Source of the DNA: JAFKFJ01 sp963786445
GTDB taxonomy: Bacteria; Pseudomonadota; Alphaproteobacteria; Acetobacterales; Acetobacteraceae
Assembly (NCBI GenBank): GCA_963786445.1
Contig: CAWAZU010000029.1
Location: 1-64,000 of the forward strand
Length of the DNA stretch: 64,000 nt
Direction of reading: 5' to 3'
The notes under the pieces were generated by a model, which saw only the letters and a program-made list of their open reading frames with translations, ran no database searches and was not told the DNA's origin. The position numbers and the translations under genes are program-made. This document shows positions 26,270-35,788 of the stretch, piece by piece. Position 1 is the stretch's first letter. Each line of letters opens with the position of its first letter.

Positions 26270-27274
26270 GTGACAGTGCAGACAAACAATTGCCTGACTG
26301 ATGTCAAGAATTTACTGGTTGGACATGCCAATGACTTGCGTTTGGCATCTGGTGTTACCGCGATTGTTTTTGCCGCCCCTGCGGTCGTCTCCGTTGCCGT
26401 GCTGGGCGGCGCCCCCGATGGCCGCCAGCAGGAATTGCTGGCGCCGGAGATGACGGTCGAGACGGTCGATGCCGTGGTGCTGTCCGGCGGCTCGGCGTTC
26501 GGCCTCGATGCGGCCGGCGGGGTGCAGGCGGCGCTGCGCGAGGACGGGCGCGGCATGGTCGTCCGCGGCGCGCGGGTGCCGCTGGTGCCGCAGGCGGTGC
26601 TGTTCGACCTGGCCAATGGCGGCGACAAGGCATGGGGACGGTTCTCCCCGTATCGCGAACTGGGCTATGCGGCGGCGCGTGCGGCCCGCGCCGGGGCGTG
26701 CGCGCTCGGCAGCGTCGGCGCCGGCACCGGCGCCACCACCGCGAGCGTGAAGGGCGGCCTCGGCACCGCCAGCGCGCGCACGGCCTCCGGGCACGTCGTC
26801 GGCGCGATCGCCGCAGTGAATGCGGTGGGGACGCCGACCATCGGCAAGTCGCGGCATTTCTGGGCGGCGCCGTTCGAGGTCGGGGCGGAGTTCGGCGGGC
26901 TGGGCTGGCCGGCGCGCCTCACGCCGGACGACGTGGCGCTGCGGCTGAAGCAGCCGGCGGCGCAGCCGGGCACCACGATCGGGCTGGTCGCGACCGACGC
27001 CCGGCTGACCAAGGCGCAGGCCAGGCGGCTCGCCATCATGGCGCATGACGGGCTGGCGCGGGCGATCTGGCCGGCGCATCTGCCGATGGACGGCGACACG
27101 ATTTTCGCCGCCGCCACCGGGCGCGTGCCGCTCGGCGACGCGGCCGTGACGCTGGCGCAACTCGGCCACGCGGCGGCGTCGGTGTTCGCGCGCGCGATCG
27201 CCCGCGGCGTGTTCGCGGCGACACGCCTGCCACAGGAAGGGGCGCAGCGCACCTGGCACGACGCTTTCGGCTGA
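26270..27274 (+). CDS. P1 family peptidase (S58, DmpA/NylC-like N-terminal-nucleophile hydrolase)
   Basis: About 334 residues. TNNCLTDVKNLLVGHAND opens the family, followed by AVVLSGGSAFGLDAAGGV and GVGTGATTASVKGG-type glycine loops. DGDTIFAAATG near the C-terminus resembles the autocleavage site of NylC, where Asn/Asp-Thr cleavage frees the catalytic threonine. Relatives include L-aminopeptidase D-esterase (DmpA) and the 6-aminohexanoate-oligomer hydrolase NylC. The start is uncertain: GTG at 26270 or 26276 leaves the natural beginning, and no good ribosome binding site is seen. A TATATATA tract at 26220-26227 may belong to its promoter. Confidence 0.82.
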   Translation: MTVQTNNCLTDVKNLLVGHANDLRLASGVTAIVFAAPAVVSVAVLGGAPDGRQQELLAPEMTVETVDAVVLSGGSAFGLDAAGGVQAALREDGRGMVVRGARVPLVPQAVLFDLANGGDKAWGRFSPYRELGYAAARAARAGACALGSVGAGTGATTASVKGGLGTASARTASGHVVGAIAAVNAVGTPTIGKSRHFWAAPFEVGAEFGGLGWPARLTPDDVALRLKQPAAQPGTTIGLVATDARLTKAQARRLAIMAHDGLARAIWPAHLPMDGDTIFAAATGRVPLGDAAVTLAQLGHAAASVFARAIARGVFAATRLPQEGAQRTWHDAFG

Positions 27275-27355
27275 TTGGCTGCTTGCGATCACAATTCCGT
27301 GCGCTAGGGTGCGACATTGGTTGAGGGGCGGGCGGGACCTGGTTCCGGCCGGAAC

Positions 27356-27667
27356 ATGAACCCAGGACAGCTGCAGCCGCGCTTCGTGCCGGTGCGTTTT
27401 GACATCCCGATGCTCGGCATGCGGCGCGGCGACATGCTGGCGGTGGTGCCGACCGACCGCTACCGCGGCGATGCGGTCTATATGCTGACGCTGGAGGGCA
27501 TGCCGATGCCGGTGCGCGCCCGCACCACGTGCAACGGCGACGTGGCGGTGGTCGCGCTGCATCCCGGCGGCGGCGCAACCACGATGACGCGCAACCAGTT
27601 CTGCGAGCTGCTGCTCGGCCAGGTGCTCGCCACCTGCAAGGTGCTCGACCGGTCGCTGCTCGGCTGA
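27356..27667 (+). CDS. Hypothetical protein with a degenerate S24/LexA-like fold
   Basis: 103 residues. IPMLGMRRGDMLAVVP followed by DAVYMLTLEGMPMPVRAR and DVAVVALHP parallels the order of elements in LexA/CI-type S24 peptidase domains (Ser-containing loop, GD-hVhV, then strand with catalytic Lys). The Ser position is Gly and the Lys position is Arg, so catalysis is not expected. No helix-turn-helix is attached. ATG at 27356 is preceded by GGCCGGAAC, which is not a strong ribosome binding site. The similarity is by eye only. Confidence 0.5.
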   Translation: MNPGQLQPRFVPVRFDIPMLGMRRGDMLAVVPTDRYRGDAVYMLTLEGMPMPVRARTTCNGDVAVVALHPGGGATTMTRNQFCELLLGQVLATCKVLDRSLLG

Positions 27668-27718
27668 GGCAGGCGTCGGCGCGGCGCTGCCGGCCCGCTG
27701 CATCGCCAGGCGTGGCCG

Positions 27719-28669
27719 CTACGCGAAGTGGCACGCGGCGCGCCAGGTCGCGTCGCCGCGCAGCGTCGGGCGCTCGGCGGTGCAGCGCGCAGCGGCCATC
27801 GGGCAGCGCGGCGCGTAGGCGCAGCCTTCGGCGGCCGGCGGCGCGTCGGCGGCAGCGGGACGGCGACGGGGCCGCGCACCGATGCGCGGCACCGCGGCCA
27901 CCAGCGCTTGCGTGTACGGATGGCGGGGGGCCGCGAACACCGCTTCGGTCGGTCCCTCCTCCACCACGCGCCCGCGAAACAGCACCGCGACGCGCACGGT
28001 GATGCTGCGCACCACGCCGAGATCGTGGCTGATGAACAGCCACGCCAGACCGAGCCGCGCCTGCAAATCGGCCATCAGCGTCAGCACCTGCGCCTGCACC
28101 GACACATCGAGCGCCGAGACCGGCTCGTCGGCCACCACCAGCGCCGGCCGCGTCACCAGCGCGCGCGCAATCGCGATGCGCTGGCGCTGCCCGCCGGAAA
28201 ACTCGTGCGGATATTTTTTCTCCGATCCCGGCAGGCCGACATCGCTCAGGATGGCCGTCACGCGCTCGTGCCGCGCGGCGCGCGGGCTGCGCGGCTCCAA
28301 TGCGACGATCGGCTCGGCGACGATGCGCCCGACGGTGTGGCGCGGATCGAGCGAGCCGTACGGGTCCTGGAACACCGCCTGCACATGCCGCCGCGCCGCG
28401 CGCAATTCGCGGCGGGTGAGCGCGAACAGGTCGATGCCGCGCAGTTTTATGCTCCCCGCCTGCGGGCGTTCCAGCGCCAGCACGGTGCGCGCGAGCGTGG
28501 ATTTGCCGCTGCCGGATTCGCCGACGATGCCGACGCCTTCGCCCGCCTGCACGACCAGGTCGATGCCGTGCAGCACGCGCAAGCGCGGCGCGGCGGCGAA
28601 CGGATGCGGGCGCGGCAGCACGTAGTCGCGCACCAGGCCGGCGATTTCGAGCAGCGGCGGATCGCTCAT
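27719..28669 (-). CDS. Oligopeptide/dipeptide ABC transporter ATPase (DppF type)
   Basis: 316 residues with Walker A GESGSGKST, signature EFSGGQRQRIAIARAL, Walker B LVVADEPVSALD and the C-terminal Cys-containing tail (CAYAPRCPMAAARCTAERP) that coordinates an iron-sulfur centre in OppD/DppD-type ATPases. It is the last gene of the leftward peptide importer operon and overlaps the previous ATPase gene by 4 bases (ATGA). Confidence 0.92.
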   Translation of the reverse strand: MSDPPLLEIAGLVRDYVLPRPHPFAAAPRLRVLHGIDLVVQAGEGVGIVGESGSGKSTLARTVLALERPQAGSIKLRGIDLFALTRRELRAARRHVQAVFQDPYGSLDPRHTVGRIVAEPIVALEPRSPRAARHERVTAILSDVGLPGSEKKYPHEFSGGQRQRIAIARALVTRPALVVADEPVSALDVSVQAQVLTLMADLQARLGLAWLFISHDLGVVRSITVRVAVLFRGRVVEEGPTEAVFAAPRHPYTQALVAAVPRIGARPRRRPAAADAPPAAEGCAYAPRCPMAAARCTAERPTLRGDATWRAACHFA

Positions 28670-29616
28670 AACGCGACGTGCGGATGCAGGCACGCGGCAC
28701 GGTGCGCGCCGGCGCCGGCGAGCGGCGGCACGGTGCGCGTGCAATCCGCGGCGGCGCGCGCGCAGCGCGGGGCGAAGGCGCAGCCGGGCGGACGCTGCGC
28801 CGGATCGGGCACCTGCCCGGGGATCGGCGCCGGCAGCCCGCCCGCCTCGTGCGGCGAGGCGGCGAACAGCGCGCGCGTGTAGGGATGCGCCATGTGCGCG
28901 AACACGTCCGCGGTCGGCCCCTGCTCCACCACGCTTCCGGCGTACATCACCATGGTGCGCGCCACCGTCTCGCTGACCACGCCGAGATCGTGCGTGATCA
29001 GCAGCAGCGCCATGCCGGCAGCTTCGGCGAGGCCGGCGATCAGGTCGAGCACCTGCGCCTGCACGGTCACGTCGAGCGCGGTGGTCGGCTCGTCGGCGAT
29101 CAGCAGGTCGGGACCGCAGGCAAGCGCGATCGCGATCACCACGCGCTGCCGCTGCCCGCCGGAGAGCTGGTGCGGGTAGAGTTGGGGCGAGACGCGCGGC
29201 GGAGCGAGGCCGACACGCGCCAGCAGTTCTCCCGCCCGCGACGCCGCCGCCGCCCGCGAAAGTTTTTCGTGCAGGCGCAGCGGCTCGGCGACCTGCGCGC
29301 CGATGCTCTGCAACGGGTTGAGCGCGGTCATCGGCTCCTGGAACACCATGCCGATGCGCCGGCCGCGCAGTGCGCAGAGTTCGGCTTCGCTCGCCGCCAG
29401 CAGGTCGCGCCCGCCGAAGGCGATGCGGCCGGCGACGCGCGCGCCGGGCGGCAGCAGGCCCATGATCGCGAGCGCGGTCATCGACTTGCCGCTGCCGCTC
29501 TCGCCGACCAGGCCGGCGCTCTCGCCGCGCGCGAGCGCGAACGACACGCCCGACAGCACCGGCACCAGCCGGCCCGCCATCGGCAAGGCAACCGTGAGGT
29601 TCTGCACCTCCAGCAT
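28666..29616 (-). CDS. Oligopeptide/dipeptide ABC transporter ATPase (DppD type)
   Basis: 316 residues: Walker A GESGSGKSM, signature QLSGGQRQRVVIAIAL, Walker B LLIADEPTTALD, and a C-terminal CAFAPRCARAAADC cysteine cluster. It heterodimerises with the DppF-type ATPase to power peptide import. ATG at 29614-29616 shares a base with the permease stop codon (TGATG), so translation is coupled along the operon. Confidence 0.92.
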   Translation of the reverse strand: MLEVQNLTVALPMAGRLVPVLSGVSFALARGESAGLVGESGSGKSMTALAIMGLLPPGARVAGRIAFGGRDLLAASEAELCALRGRRIGMVFQEPMTALNPLQSIGAQVAEPLRLHEKLSRAAAASRAGELLARVGLAPPRVSPQLYPHQLSGGQRQRVVIAIALACGPDLLIADEPTTALDVTVQAQVLDLIAGLAEAAGMALLLITHDLGVVSETVARTMVMYAGSVVEQGPTADVFAHMAHPYTRALFAASPHEAGGLPAPIPGQVPDPAQRPPGCAFAPRCARAAADCTRTVPPLAGAGAHRAACLHPHVAL

Positions 29617-30440
29617 CAGCGCGCGCGCCGCAGCCGCGGGTCGAGCAGATCCTGCAAGCCGTCGCCGAGCAGGTTGAGGCCGAGCACGGCGAGCGTGATG
29701 GCGAGGCCCGGAAACACCGCGAGCAGCGGCGCGCGCCAGATGAACGTCTGGGCGTCGTTCAGCATGCGTCCCCAGCTCGGCTGCGGCGGCTGCGTGCCGA
29801 GGCCGACATACGACAGGCCGGCATCGGCGACGATGGCGAGCGCGAACTGGATGGTCCCCTGCACCATCAGCACCGCGGCGATGTTGGGCAGCACGTGGAT
29901 CAGCGAGATCGCCGCATCGCCGCGCCCGGCGACGCGCGCGGCCAGCACGAAGTCGCGCGCGTGGACGCCGCGGGCGGCGGCGCGGGTGATGCGCGCGAAC
30001 ACCGGGATGTTGAAGATGCCGATGGCGAGCATGGCATTGACCGCGCCCGGCCCGGCGAGTGCGGTGATCATCACCGCGGTCAGCAGCGCGGGAAAGGCGA
30101 AGGCGAGATCGCAGCCGCGCATGACCGCGTCGTCGAGCAGGCCGCCGCGCGCCGCGGCGAAGGCGCCGAGCGGCACGCCGACGCCGGCGCCGACCGCGAC
30201 CGCGATCAGCGCCACCGCAAGCGAACTCTGCGCGCCGGCCATGATCATCGAGAGCACGTCGCGCCCAAAGCTGTCGGTGCCGAACGGATGCGCGGCCGAG
30301 AGCGGCGCCAGCCGGTGCAGGAAATCCATCGCGGTCGGCGGATACGGCGTCCAGACCAGCGAGACAGTAGCGACCGCGATCATGGCGAGCGTGATCGCGC
30401 CGCCCGCGATCAGGCTGCGGCTGCGCCATGCGGCGGTCAT
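29616..30440 (-). CDS. Oligopeptide/dipeptide ABC permease (DppC type)
   Basis: 274 residues, five to six membrane segments. HPFGTDSFGRDVLSMIMAGAQSSL near residue 52 is the DppC signature for the periplasmic loop, and EAA-loop-like RVAGRGDAAISLIHVLPN contacts the ATPases. It overlaps DppB-type and DppD-type genes by 4 and 1 bases. Confidence 0.92.
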   Translation of the reverse strand: MTAAWRSRSLIAGGAITLAMIAVATVSLVWTPYPPTAMDFLHRLAPLSAAHPFGTDSFGRDVLSMIMAGAQSSLAVALIAVAVGAGVGVPLGAFAAARGGLLDDAVMRGCDLAFAFPALLTAVMITALAGPGAVNAMLAIGIFNIPVFARITRAAARGVHARDFVLAARVAGRGDAAISLIHVLPNIAAVLMVQGTIQFALAIVADAGLSYVGLGTQPPQPSWGRMLNDAQTFIWRAPLLAVFPGLAITLAVLGLNLLGDGLQDLLDPRLRRAR

Positions 30441-31387
30441 GCGGAGGCCAGCCGCTGCCGCGGATCGATCCAGGCGGCGACGATATCGACCAGGAAATTC
30501 ACCACGATGACGCTGCCGGCGAGCAGCACCACGAGATCCTGCACCACGATCAGGTCGCGCTGCGCAATCGCCTGGAACACCAGCCGGCCGAGGCCCGGCA
30601 GGGTGAACACGTTCTCGATGATGACGGTGCCGGCAAGCAGAAAGGAAAATTGCAGCCCGATCAGCGTGACCACCGGCACCAGCGCGTTCGGCACCGCATG
30701 CCGCCACAGCGCGGCGCGGCGCGTGAGGCCCTTGGCGCGCGCGGTGCGCACGAAATCCTCGCCCAGCGTCTCGATCACCGCCGCGCGGGTGACGCGCGCC
30801 AGGATCGCGCCCTGCGGCAGGCCCAGCGCCAGCGACGGCAGGATCAGTGCGCGCAGCGCCGGCCAGGCGCCGCCGCTCCATCCCGGAAACCCGCCGGCGG
30901 GCAGCCAGGGCAGGCGGATGGCGAACAGCAGGATCAGCAGCAGGCCGAGCCAGAAATTCGGCAGAGCGACGCCGATCTGTGCCACCCCCATCGTCGCCGC
31001 ATCCGCCGCCCGCCCACGCCGCGCGGCGGCGAGCACGCCGACGGGAATAGCGACCGCGGTGGAAATCACGATCGCCAGGATCGCCAGCGGCAGGCTGACC
31101 ATGACGCGCGCGGCGATCAGTTCGCGCACCGGCACGCTGTAGGTGTAGCTGGTGCCGAACTGCCCGACCAGCAGGCCGCCGACCCAGCGCAGATAGCGCA
31201 GCAGCATCGGCGCATCGAGGCCGAGCTGGTGGCGCAGCGCCGCCAGCGTGTCGGGCCGCGCGCCGGTGCCGAGCATGATCGCCGCCGGATCGCCGGGCAG
31301 GATCTGCAGCACCGCGAACACGACGACCGACGCCGCGAACAGCGTCGCGAGCAGGATCAGCAGCCGCCGCAGCAGAAACGCAGTCAC
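30437..31387 (-). CDS. Oligopeptide/dipeptide ABC permease (DppB type)
   Basis: 316 residues. The start MTAFLLRRLLILLATLFAAS and VFAVLQILPGDPAAIMLG are typical for DppB, and DFVRTARAKGLTRRAALWRHAVPNAL is the ATPase-contacting EAA loop. The start is GTG at 31385-31387, 55 bp after the binding-protein gene. It pairs with the DppC-type permease. Confidence 0.92.
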   Translation of the reverse strand: MTAFLLRRLLILLATLFAASVVVFAVLQILPGDPAAIMLGTGARPDTLAALRHQLGLDAPMLLRYLRWVGGLLVGQFGTSYTYSVPVRELIAARVMVSLPLAILAIVISTAVAIPVGVLAAARRGRAADAATMGVAQIGVALPNFWLGLLLILLFAIRLPWLPAGGFPGWSGGAWPALRALILPSLALGLPQGAILARVTRAAVIETLGEDFVRTARAKGLTRRAALWRHAVPNALVPVVTLIGLQFSFLLAGTVIIENVFTLPGLGRLVFQAIAQRDLIVVQDLVVLLAGSVIVVNFLVDIVAAWIDPRQRLASA

Positions 31388-31442
31388 GCTTGCGGCGCGC
31401 CCTCACCCGCCGCGCGGCGCACGGATGAGGGCGCGCGCACGC

Positions 31443-32918
31443 TCAGTCGCCCCAGCTCACATGCGTGACATCGTTGGCCGGGATCGGCTGGTTCTCCCAA
31501 AGCCCGTGCAGCTTGGCATTCCACACGCCGACCGCGGCGAGCGCGAATAGGAAGACGTTGGGCTCGTCCTCGGCGAGCTTCTTCTGCAGATCGCCGACCA
31601 GCGCGAGCTGCGCTTTCGGGTCCACCGCCTCGACGAATTTCTGATACAGCGCCTTGTACGCAGGGCTGTGGTAGTTGAAGTAGTATTTGTCGCGCGCGTA
31701 GATATCCAGGTCGCGCGCCTCGGTGTGCGAGATGATGGTGGCGTCGTAGTCGGTGCGCTTGAACACCTGGTCCAGCCATTGCGCCCACTCGATCGGCACC
31801 AGCCTGGTCTTGATGCCGACCTTGCCCCACATGTCGGCGATCACCTCGCCGCCGCGGCGCGCATAGGGCGGCGGCGGCAGCGTCAGCGTGATCGTGAAGC
31901 CCGGCTTCACGCCCGCCTCGGCCAGCAGCGCCTTCGCCTTCGCCGGATCGTACGGATAGACGCCGGTGAGGTCGATGTAGCCGGGATCGGTCGGCACGTA
32001 ATGCGAGCCGATCGGCTTGCCGTAGCCGGACTGCGCCGCGTCGATCAGCGCCTTGCGATCGATCGCGTAGGTCAGCGCGCGGCGCACGCGGATGTCGTCG
32101 AACGGTTTCTTGGCGTTGTTCAGCGCCACGATGGTCTTGCCCTCGGTGGTGCCGATGTTGACGTGGAAGCGCGCATCGGCCTTGAACTGGTCGATCGCCT
32201 CGGGCGCCGGGAACAGCGGGAAGGCGTCGATGTCGCCGGCCAGCATCGCCGCCGTCGCCGCCGACGGGTCGGCGATGAACTTGAACGTCACGCTCTTGAG
32301 CGGCGGCTGCGCCCCCCAGTAGTCGGGGTTGCGCACCAGCGTCACGTGGTCGCCTTTCACCCATTCCTTGAACTTGAACGGGCCGGTGCCGACCGGATCG
32401 GTCTTGTTGGTGGCGGCGGATTTCGGCGACACCATCACCGCATCGCCCCAGCCCATGTCGAACAGGAACAGGGCCGTGGGCCGCTTCAGCTTGACCACCG
32501 CGGTGAAACTGTCGGGGCATTTGACGCTGTCGATCGGCTCGAACAGCTGTTTCTGCGCGTTCACGCTGTCCGGCGCCATCGCGCGGCCGTAGGAGAACTT
32601 CACGATCGAGCAGTCGAACGGCGTGCCGTCGTGGAATTTGACCCCGCCGACCAGCTTGAACGTGTAGGTCAGCCCGTCCGGCGAGATCGTCCAGCTCTCC
32701 GCCAGGTCGGGCCGCACCTCGCCCTTGGAGTTGATGCGGGTCAGGCCCTCGTAGATGTTGGCGTAGGTGACCTCGCGGATCGCCGAGGCCGCGCCCGCGG
32801 TCGGGTCGAGGACCGGCGGCTCCAGCACCATCCCCAGCGTCAGCGTGTCCTTGGCCGCGGCGTGCCCGGCGACCGACCACAGCAGGCTCGCCGCCGCCGC
32901 CAGCAGAATACGTTTCAT
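31443..32918 (-). CDS. Periplasmic oligopeptide/dipeptide-binding protein (DppA/SBP_bac_5 family)
   Basis: 491 residues with a signal peptide (MKRILLAAAASLLWSVAGHAAA). EPPVLDPTAGAASAIREVTYANIYEGLTR, DLAESWTISPDGLTYTFKL and FHDGTPFD are classic for the family. The first Met of MKRILL was preferred over a Met three codons upstream, because GGGGAGA lies 9-10 bases before it but only about one base before the alternative. It heads the five-gene peptide importer operon. Ligand not predictable; relatives take dipeptides, nickel complexes or glutathione. Confidence 0.92.
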   Translation of the reverse strand: MKRILLAAAASLLWSVAGHAAAKDTLTLGMVLEPPVLDPTAGAASAIREVTYANIYEGLTRINSKGEVRPDLAESWTISPDGLTYTFKLVGGVKFHDGTPFDCSIVKFSYGRAMAPDSVNAQKQLFEPIDSVKCPDSFTAVVKLKRPTALFLFDMGWGDAVMVSPKSAATNKTDPVGTGPFKFKEWVKGDHVTLVRNPDYWGAQPPLKSVTFKFIADPSAATAAMLAGDIDAFPLFPAPEAIDQFKADARFHVNIGTTEGKTIVALNNAKKPFDDIRVRRALTYAIDRKALIDAAQSGYGKPIGSHYVPTDPGYIDLTGVYPYDPAKAKALLAEAGVKPGFTITLTLPPPPYARRGGEVIADMWGKVGIKTRLVPIEWAQWLDQVFKRTDYDATIISHTEARDLDIYARDKYYFNYHSPAYKALYQKFVEAVDPKAQLALVGDLQKKLAEDEPNVFLFALAAVGVWNAKLHGLWENQPIPANDVTHVSWGD

Positions 32919-33031
32919 GTCCGGCATTCTCCCCTGCCCTCGCGGCGCAGAACACAACAGCGCCGCGCACCGGGGTCAAGCCGGCGCGTGCGGCGGGCGA
33001 CGATTCGGCGCGTTTCCAGGCGCTTGCGGCG

Positions 33032-33463
33032 TCAGACCATCTGGTGGCGGGCGCGCGCGCCGCGCTCGATCGCGGCGGCGACCAGCGGGTCGAGATGCAG
33101 TTCGGCCTTGACGAACTCCAGCATGCGCAGGCTGTCCTGCTCGGCGAAGCGGTCGGCGGCGACCACCTCGCAGGCCAGCGCATAGGCGGTCTCGCGCAGC
33201 CGCGGCTCCAGCGCCTCGCGGATCAGGCGGCCGGCGTGGAGCAGCCCCTCCTCCTCGCGCAGCAGGTTGATTGCGGCCTCGGTCGCCGCGTCCAGCCGCG
33301 CGGAGGAGAACACGTGGAACACCGGCAGCGTCTGCACCAGCCCGGCCATGACGCCGATCTCGCGGTCGGTGATCTCGCCGCCGGCGGCGGCGACCAGCAC
33401 CATGGTGCAGACCAGGGCTTCCTGCGCGTCCAGTCCGGGGCGGGCCAGCATCGTGCTCTCCAT
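33032..33463 (-). CDS. TerB-like (tellurite resistance B family) protein
   Basis: 143 residues, all helical. LDAQEALVCTMVLVAAAGGEITDREIGVMAGLV matches the TerB fold start, where acidic residues at the EIT-D position bind metal in TerB. The rest has RETAYALACEVVAADRFAEQDSLRMLEFVKAELHLD. Single TerB domains in proteobacteria are widespread with poorly defined roles; no other ter genes are nearby, so tellurite resistance should not be assumed. It sits alone, 113 bp upstream of the peptide operon on the same strand. Confidence 0.75.
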   Translation of the reverse strand: MESTMLARPGLDAQEALVCTMVLVAAAGGEITDREIGVMAGLVQTLPVFHVFSSARLDAATEAAINLLREEEGLLHAGRLIREALEPRLRETAYALACEVVAADRFAEQDSLRMLEFVKAELHLDPLVAAAIERGARARHQMV

Positions 33464-33529
33464 CGGTGACGGCGCGGACGGTGCGGGAAGCCGCGCCGCC
33501 GATCAAGCTACACCACCGTTACCTTTCCG

Positions 33530-35674
33530 TCAGGGGGGCGGCGCCGACGGCCCGGGCTTGAGCACGAACATCACCGCGGAGCGGCCGGTGATCTCATAGG
33601 CCTCGCCGAACATGAACGTCTCCTCCGACACGCGATCCGGTGCATTGGTGTCGAACAGCAGGCCCCAGTTGCGCCCGCCCGCCACCTCCGGCAGCGTGAA
33701 CGCCACCACGTCGTGATAGGCGTTGAGCACCCACAGCAGCGTGGCGTCGCTGGCCGGACGGCGGATGCCGGTGGCCTGGGCGCGGCCGTCCATCAGCATG
33801 CCGAGGCAGTGCGTTGCGGCGTTGTCCCATTCGGCGGCCGTCATCTCCGCGCCGCCGGCGTTGATCCAGCTGACCTCCTTGATGCCGAGTTCGTCGTTGT
33901 AGGTGCCGGTGAGGAAGCGCGCGCGGCGCAGGATCGGGTAGCGGCCGCGCAGCACGATCAGCCGGCGGACGAAATCGGTGAGCGCGGTGCCGTCGGCGCC
34001 GATGTTCCAATCGACCCAGCCGATCGCGTTGTCCTGGCAATAGGCGTTATTGTTGCCGTGCTGCGTGCGGCCGAACTCGTCGCCGGCGAGCAGCATCGGC
34101 GTGCCCTGCGCCAGCAGCAGCGTGGTCAGCAGGTTGCGCTGCTGGCGTGCGCGCAGGCGCTCGATGTCGGGATCGTCGGTCGGTCCTTCGGCGCCGCAGT
34201 TCCAGGAACGGTTCTCGGAATGCCCGTCGCGATTGTCCTCGGCGTTGGCTTCGTTGTGCTTGTCGTTGTAGCTGACGAGGTCGCGCAGCGTGAACCCGTC
34301 ATGCGCGGTGATGAAGTTCACGCTCGCCCACGGCTTGCGCCCGCGCCGGTTGAACACGTCGCCGGAGGCGGCGAGGCGGGTGGCCATGTCGGCCACGGCG
34401 CCCTCGTCGCCTTTCCAGAAGCCGCGCACGGTGTCGCGGAAACGGTCGTTCCACTCCGCCCAGCCCGGCGGGAAGGCGCCGACCTGGTAGCCGCCCGGCC
34501 CGACATCCCACGGCTCGGCGATCAGTTTGATGCTCGACAGGATCGGGTCCTGGCGGCAGGAATCGAGGAAGCCGCCGCCCTCGTCGAAGCCGTACGGCTC
34601 GCGCGCGAGGATGGTGGCGAGGTCGAAGCGGAAGCCGTCCACATGCATCTCGGTCACCCAGTAGCGCAGACTGTCGGTGACCATCTGCAGCACGCGCGGA
34701 TGCGACAGGTTGAGCGTGTTGCCGGTGCCGGTGTCGTTGATGTAGTAGCGGCGCTGGTCGGGCAGCAGCCGGTAGTAGCTGGCGTTGTCGATGCCGCGGA
34801 ACGACAGCGTCGGCCCGTGCTCGTTGCCTTCGGCGGTGTGGTTGTACACCACGTCGAGGATGAGTTCGATCCCGGCATGGTGCAGGTGCGCCACCATCTC
34901 CTTGAACTCGTTGATGGCGTGGGTCGCGGTGTAGCGCACGTCGGGCGCGAAGAAGCCGATCGTGTTATAGCCCCAGTAGTTGGTCAGCCCCTTGTCGAGC
35001 AGCAGGCTGTCGTTGACGAAGGCGTGGATCGGCAGCAGTTCGACCGCGGTGACGCCGAGGCTGCGGATATAGTCGATGACCGGCTTGACCGTCAGCCCGG
35101 CGAACGTGCCGCGCAGCGGCTCCGGCACTGCGGGATGCAGTTTCGTGTAGCCGCGGACATGGGTTTCGTAGATGATCGCGCGCTCCCAGCCGATCTGCGG
35201 CGCGCGGTCGCGGCCCCAGGTGAAGGCCGGGTCGATGACGCGGCATTTCGGCACGAAGCTCGCGCTGTCGCGCTCGTCGAAGCTGGTGTCGTCCTCGCTC
35301 TCCAGCGTGTAGCCGAACACCGCCGGATTCCATTCGAGTTCGCCGACCAAGGCTTTCGCGTAGGGGTCGAGCAGCAGCTTGTTGGGGTTGAAGCGATGGC
35401 CTTCGTCGGGGGCATAGGGGCCGTGGACGCGGTAGGCATAGACCATGCCGGGCCGGGCATCCGGCAGATAGCCGTGCCAGATCTCGTCGGTGAATTCCGG
35501 CAGCTCGATGCGTTGGATTTCCGTGACGCCGTCATCATCGAACAGGCAGAGTTCGACTTTCGTGGCGTGGGCGGAGAAGAGAGCAAAATTGACGCCGAGC
35601 CCGTCCCAGGTGGCGCCGAGCGGAAACGGCAATCCCTCGCGGATCCGTGTTTTCTGGGTGGTCGGTGCGGACAC
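33530..35674 (-). CDS. glgX: Glycogen debranching enzyme (GlgX/TreX-type isoamylase)
   Basis: 714 residues in GH13 order: N-terminal CBM48 (GATWDGLGVNFALFSAHATKVELCLFD), then DVVYNHTAEG, DGFRFDLAT (nucleophile Asp), LIAEPWDVGPGGYQVG (acid/base Glu) and FITAHDGFTLRD. It cuts alpha-1,6 branches of glycogen. The start is GTG at 35672-35674 with GGAGGT seven bases upstream; upstream in-frame codons give sequence unlike the family. No other glycogen genes are adjacent in this window. Confidence 0.92.
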   Translation of the reverse strand: MSAPTTQKTRIREGLPFPLGATWDGLGVNFALFSAHATKVELCLFDDDGVTEIQRIELPEFTDEIWHGYLPDARPGMVYAYRVHGPYAPDEGHRFNPNKLLLDPYAKALVGELEWNPAVFGYTLESEDDTSFDERDSASFVPKCRVIDPAFTWGRDRAPQIGWERAIIYETHVRGYTKLHPAVPEPLRGTFAGLTVKPVIDYIRSLGVTAVELLPIHAFVNDSLLLDKGLTNYWGYNTIGFFAPDVRYTATHAINEFKEMVAHLHHAGIELILDVVYNHTAEGNEHGPTLSFRGIDNASYYRLLPDQRRYYINDTGTGNTLNLSHPRVLQMVTDSLRYWVTEMHVDGFRFDLATILAREPYGFDEGGGFLDSCRQDPILSSIKLIAEPWDVGPGGYQVGAFPPGWAEWNDRFRDTVRGFWKGDEGAVADMATRLAASGDVFNRRGRKPWASVNFITAHDGFTLRDLVSYNDKHNEANAEDNRDGHSENRSWNCGAEGPTDDPDIERLRARQQRNLLTTLLLAQGTPMLLAGDEFGRTQHGNNNAYCQDNAIGWVDWNIGADGTALTDFVRRLIVLRGRYPILRRARFLTGTYNDELGIKEVSWINAGGAEMTAAEWDNAATHCLGMLMDGRAQATGIRRPASDATLLWVLNAYHDVVAFTLPEVAGGRNWGLLFDTNAPDRVSEETFMFGEAYEITGRSAVMFVLKPGPSAPPP

Positions 35675-35788
35675 GTGCGTACCTCCGGCTCGGTGCGCAA
35701 GCATAAGCACGGCGGGCGGCAACGGTTGCGCGGGCGCACACCGCACCGGCCAGCCGCAGCCGCGACCCGCCTCCGGCACGGGGCATCC

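Noticed and set aside
33032..33463. TerB-like gene as evidence of a tellurite-resistance or Ter-type phage defence locus
   Set aside because: No terC, terD or other ter genes are present in the neighbourhood; a single TerB domain is common and uninformative.
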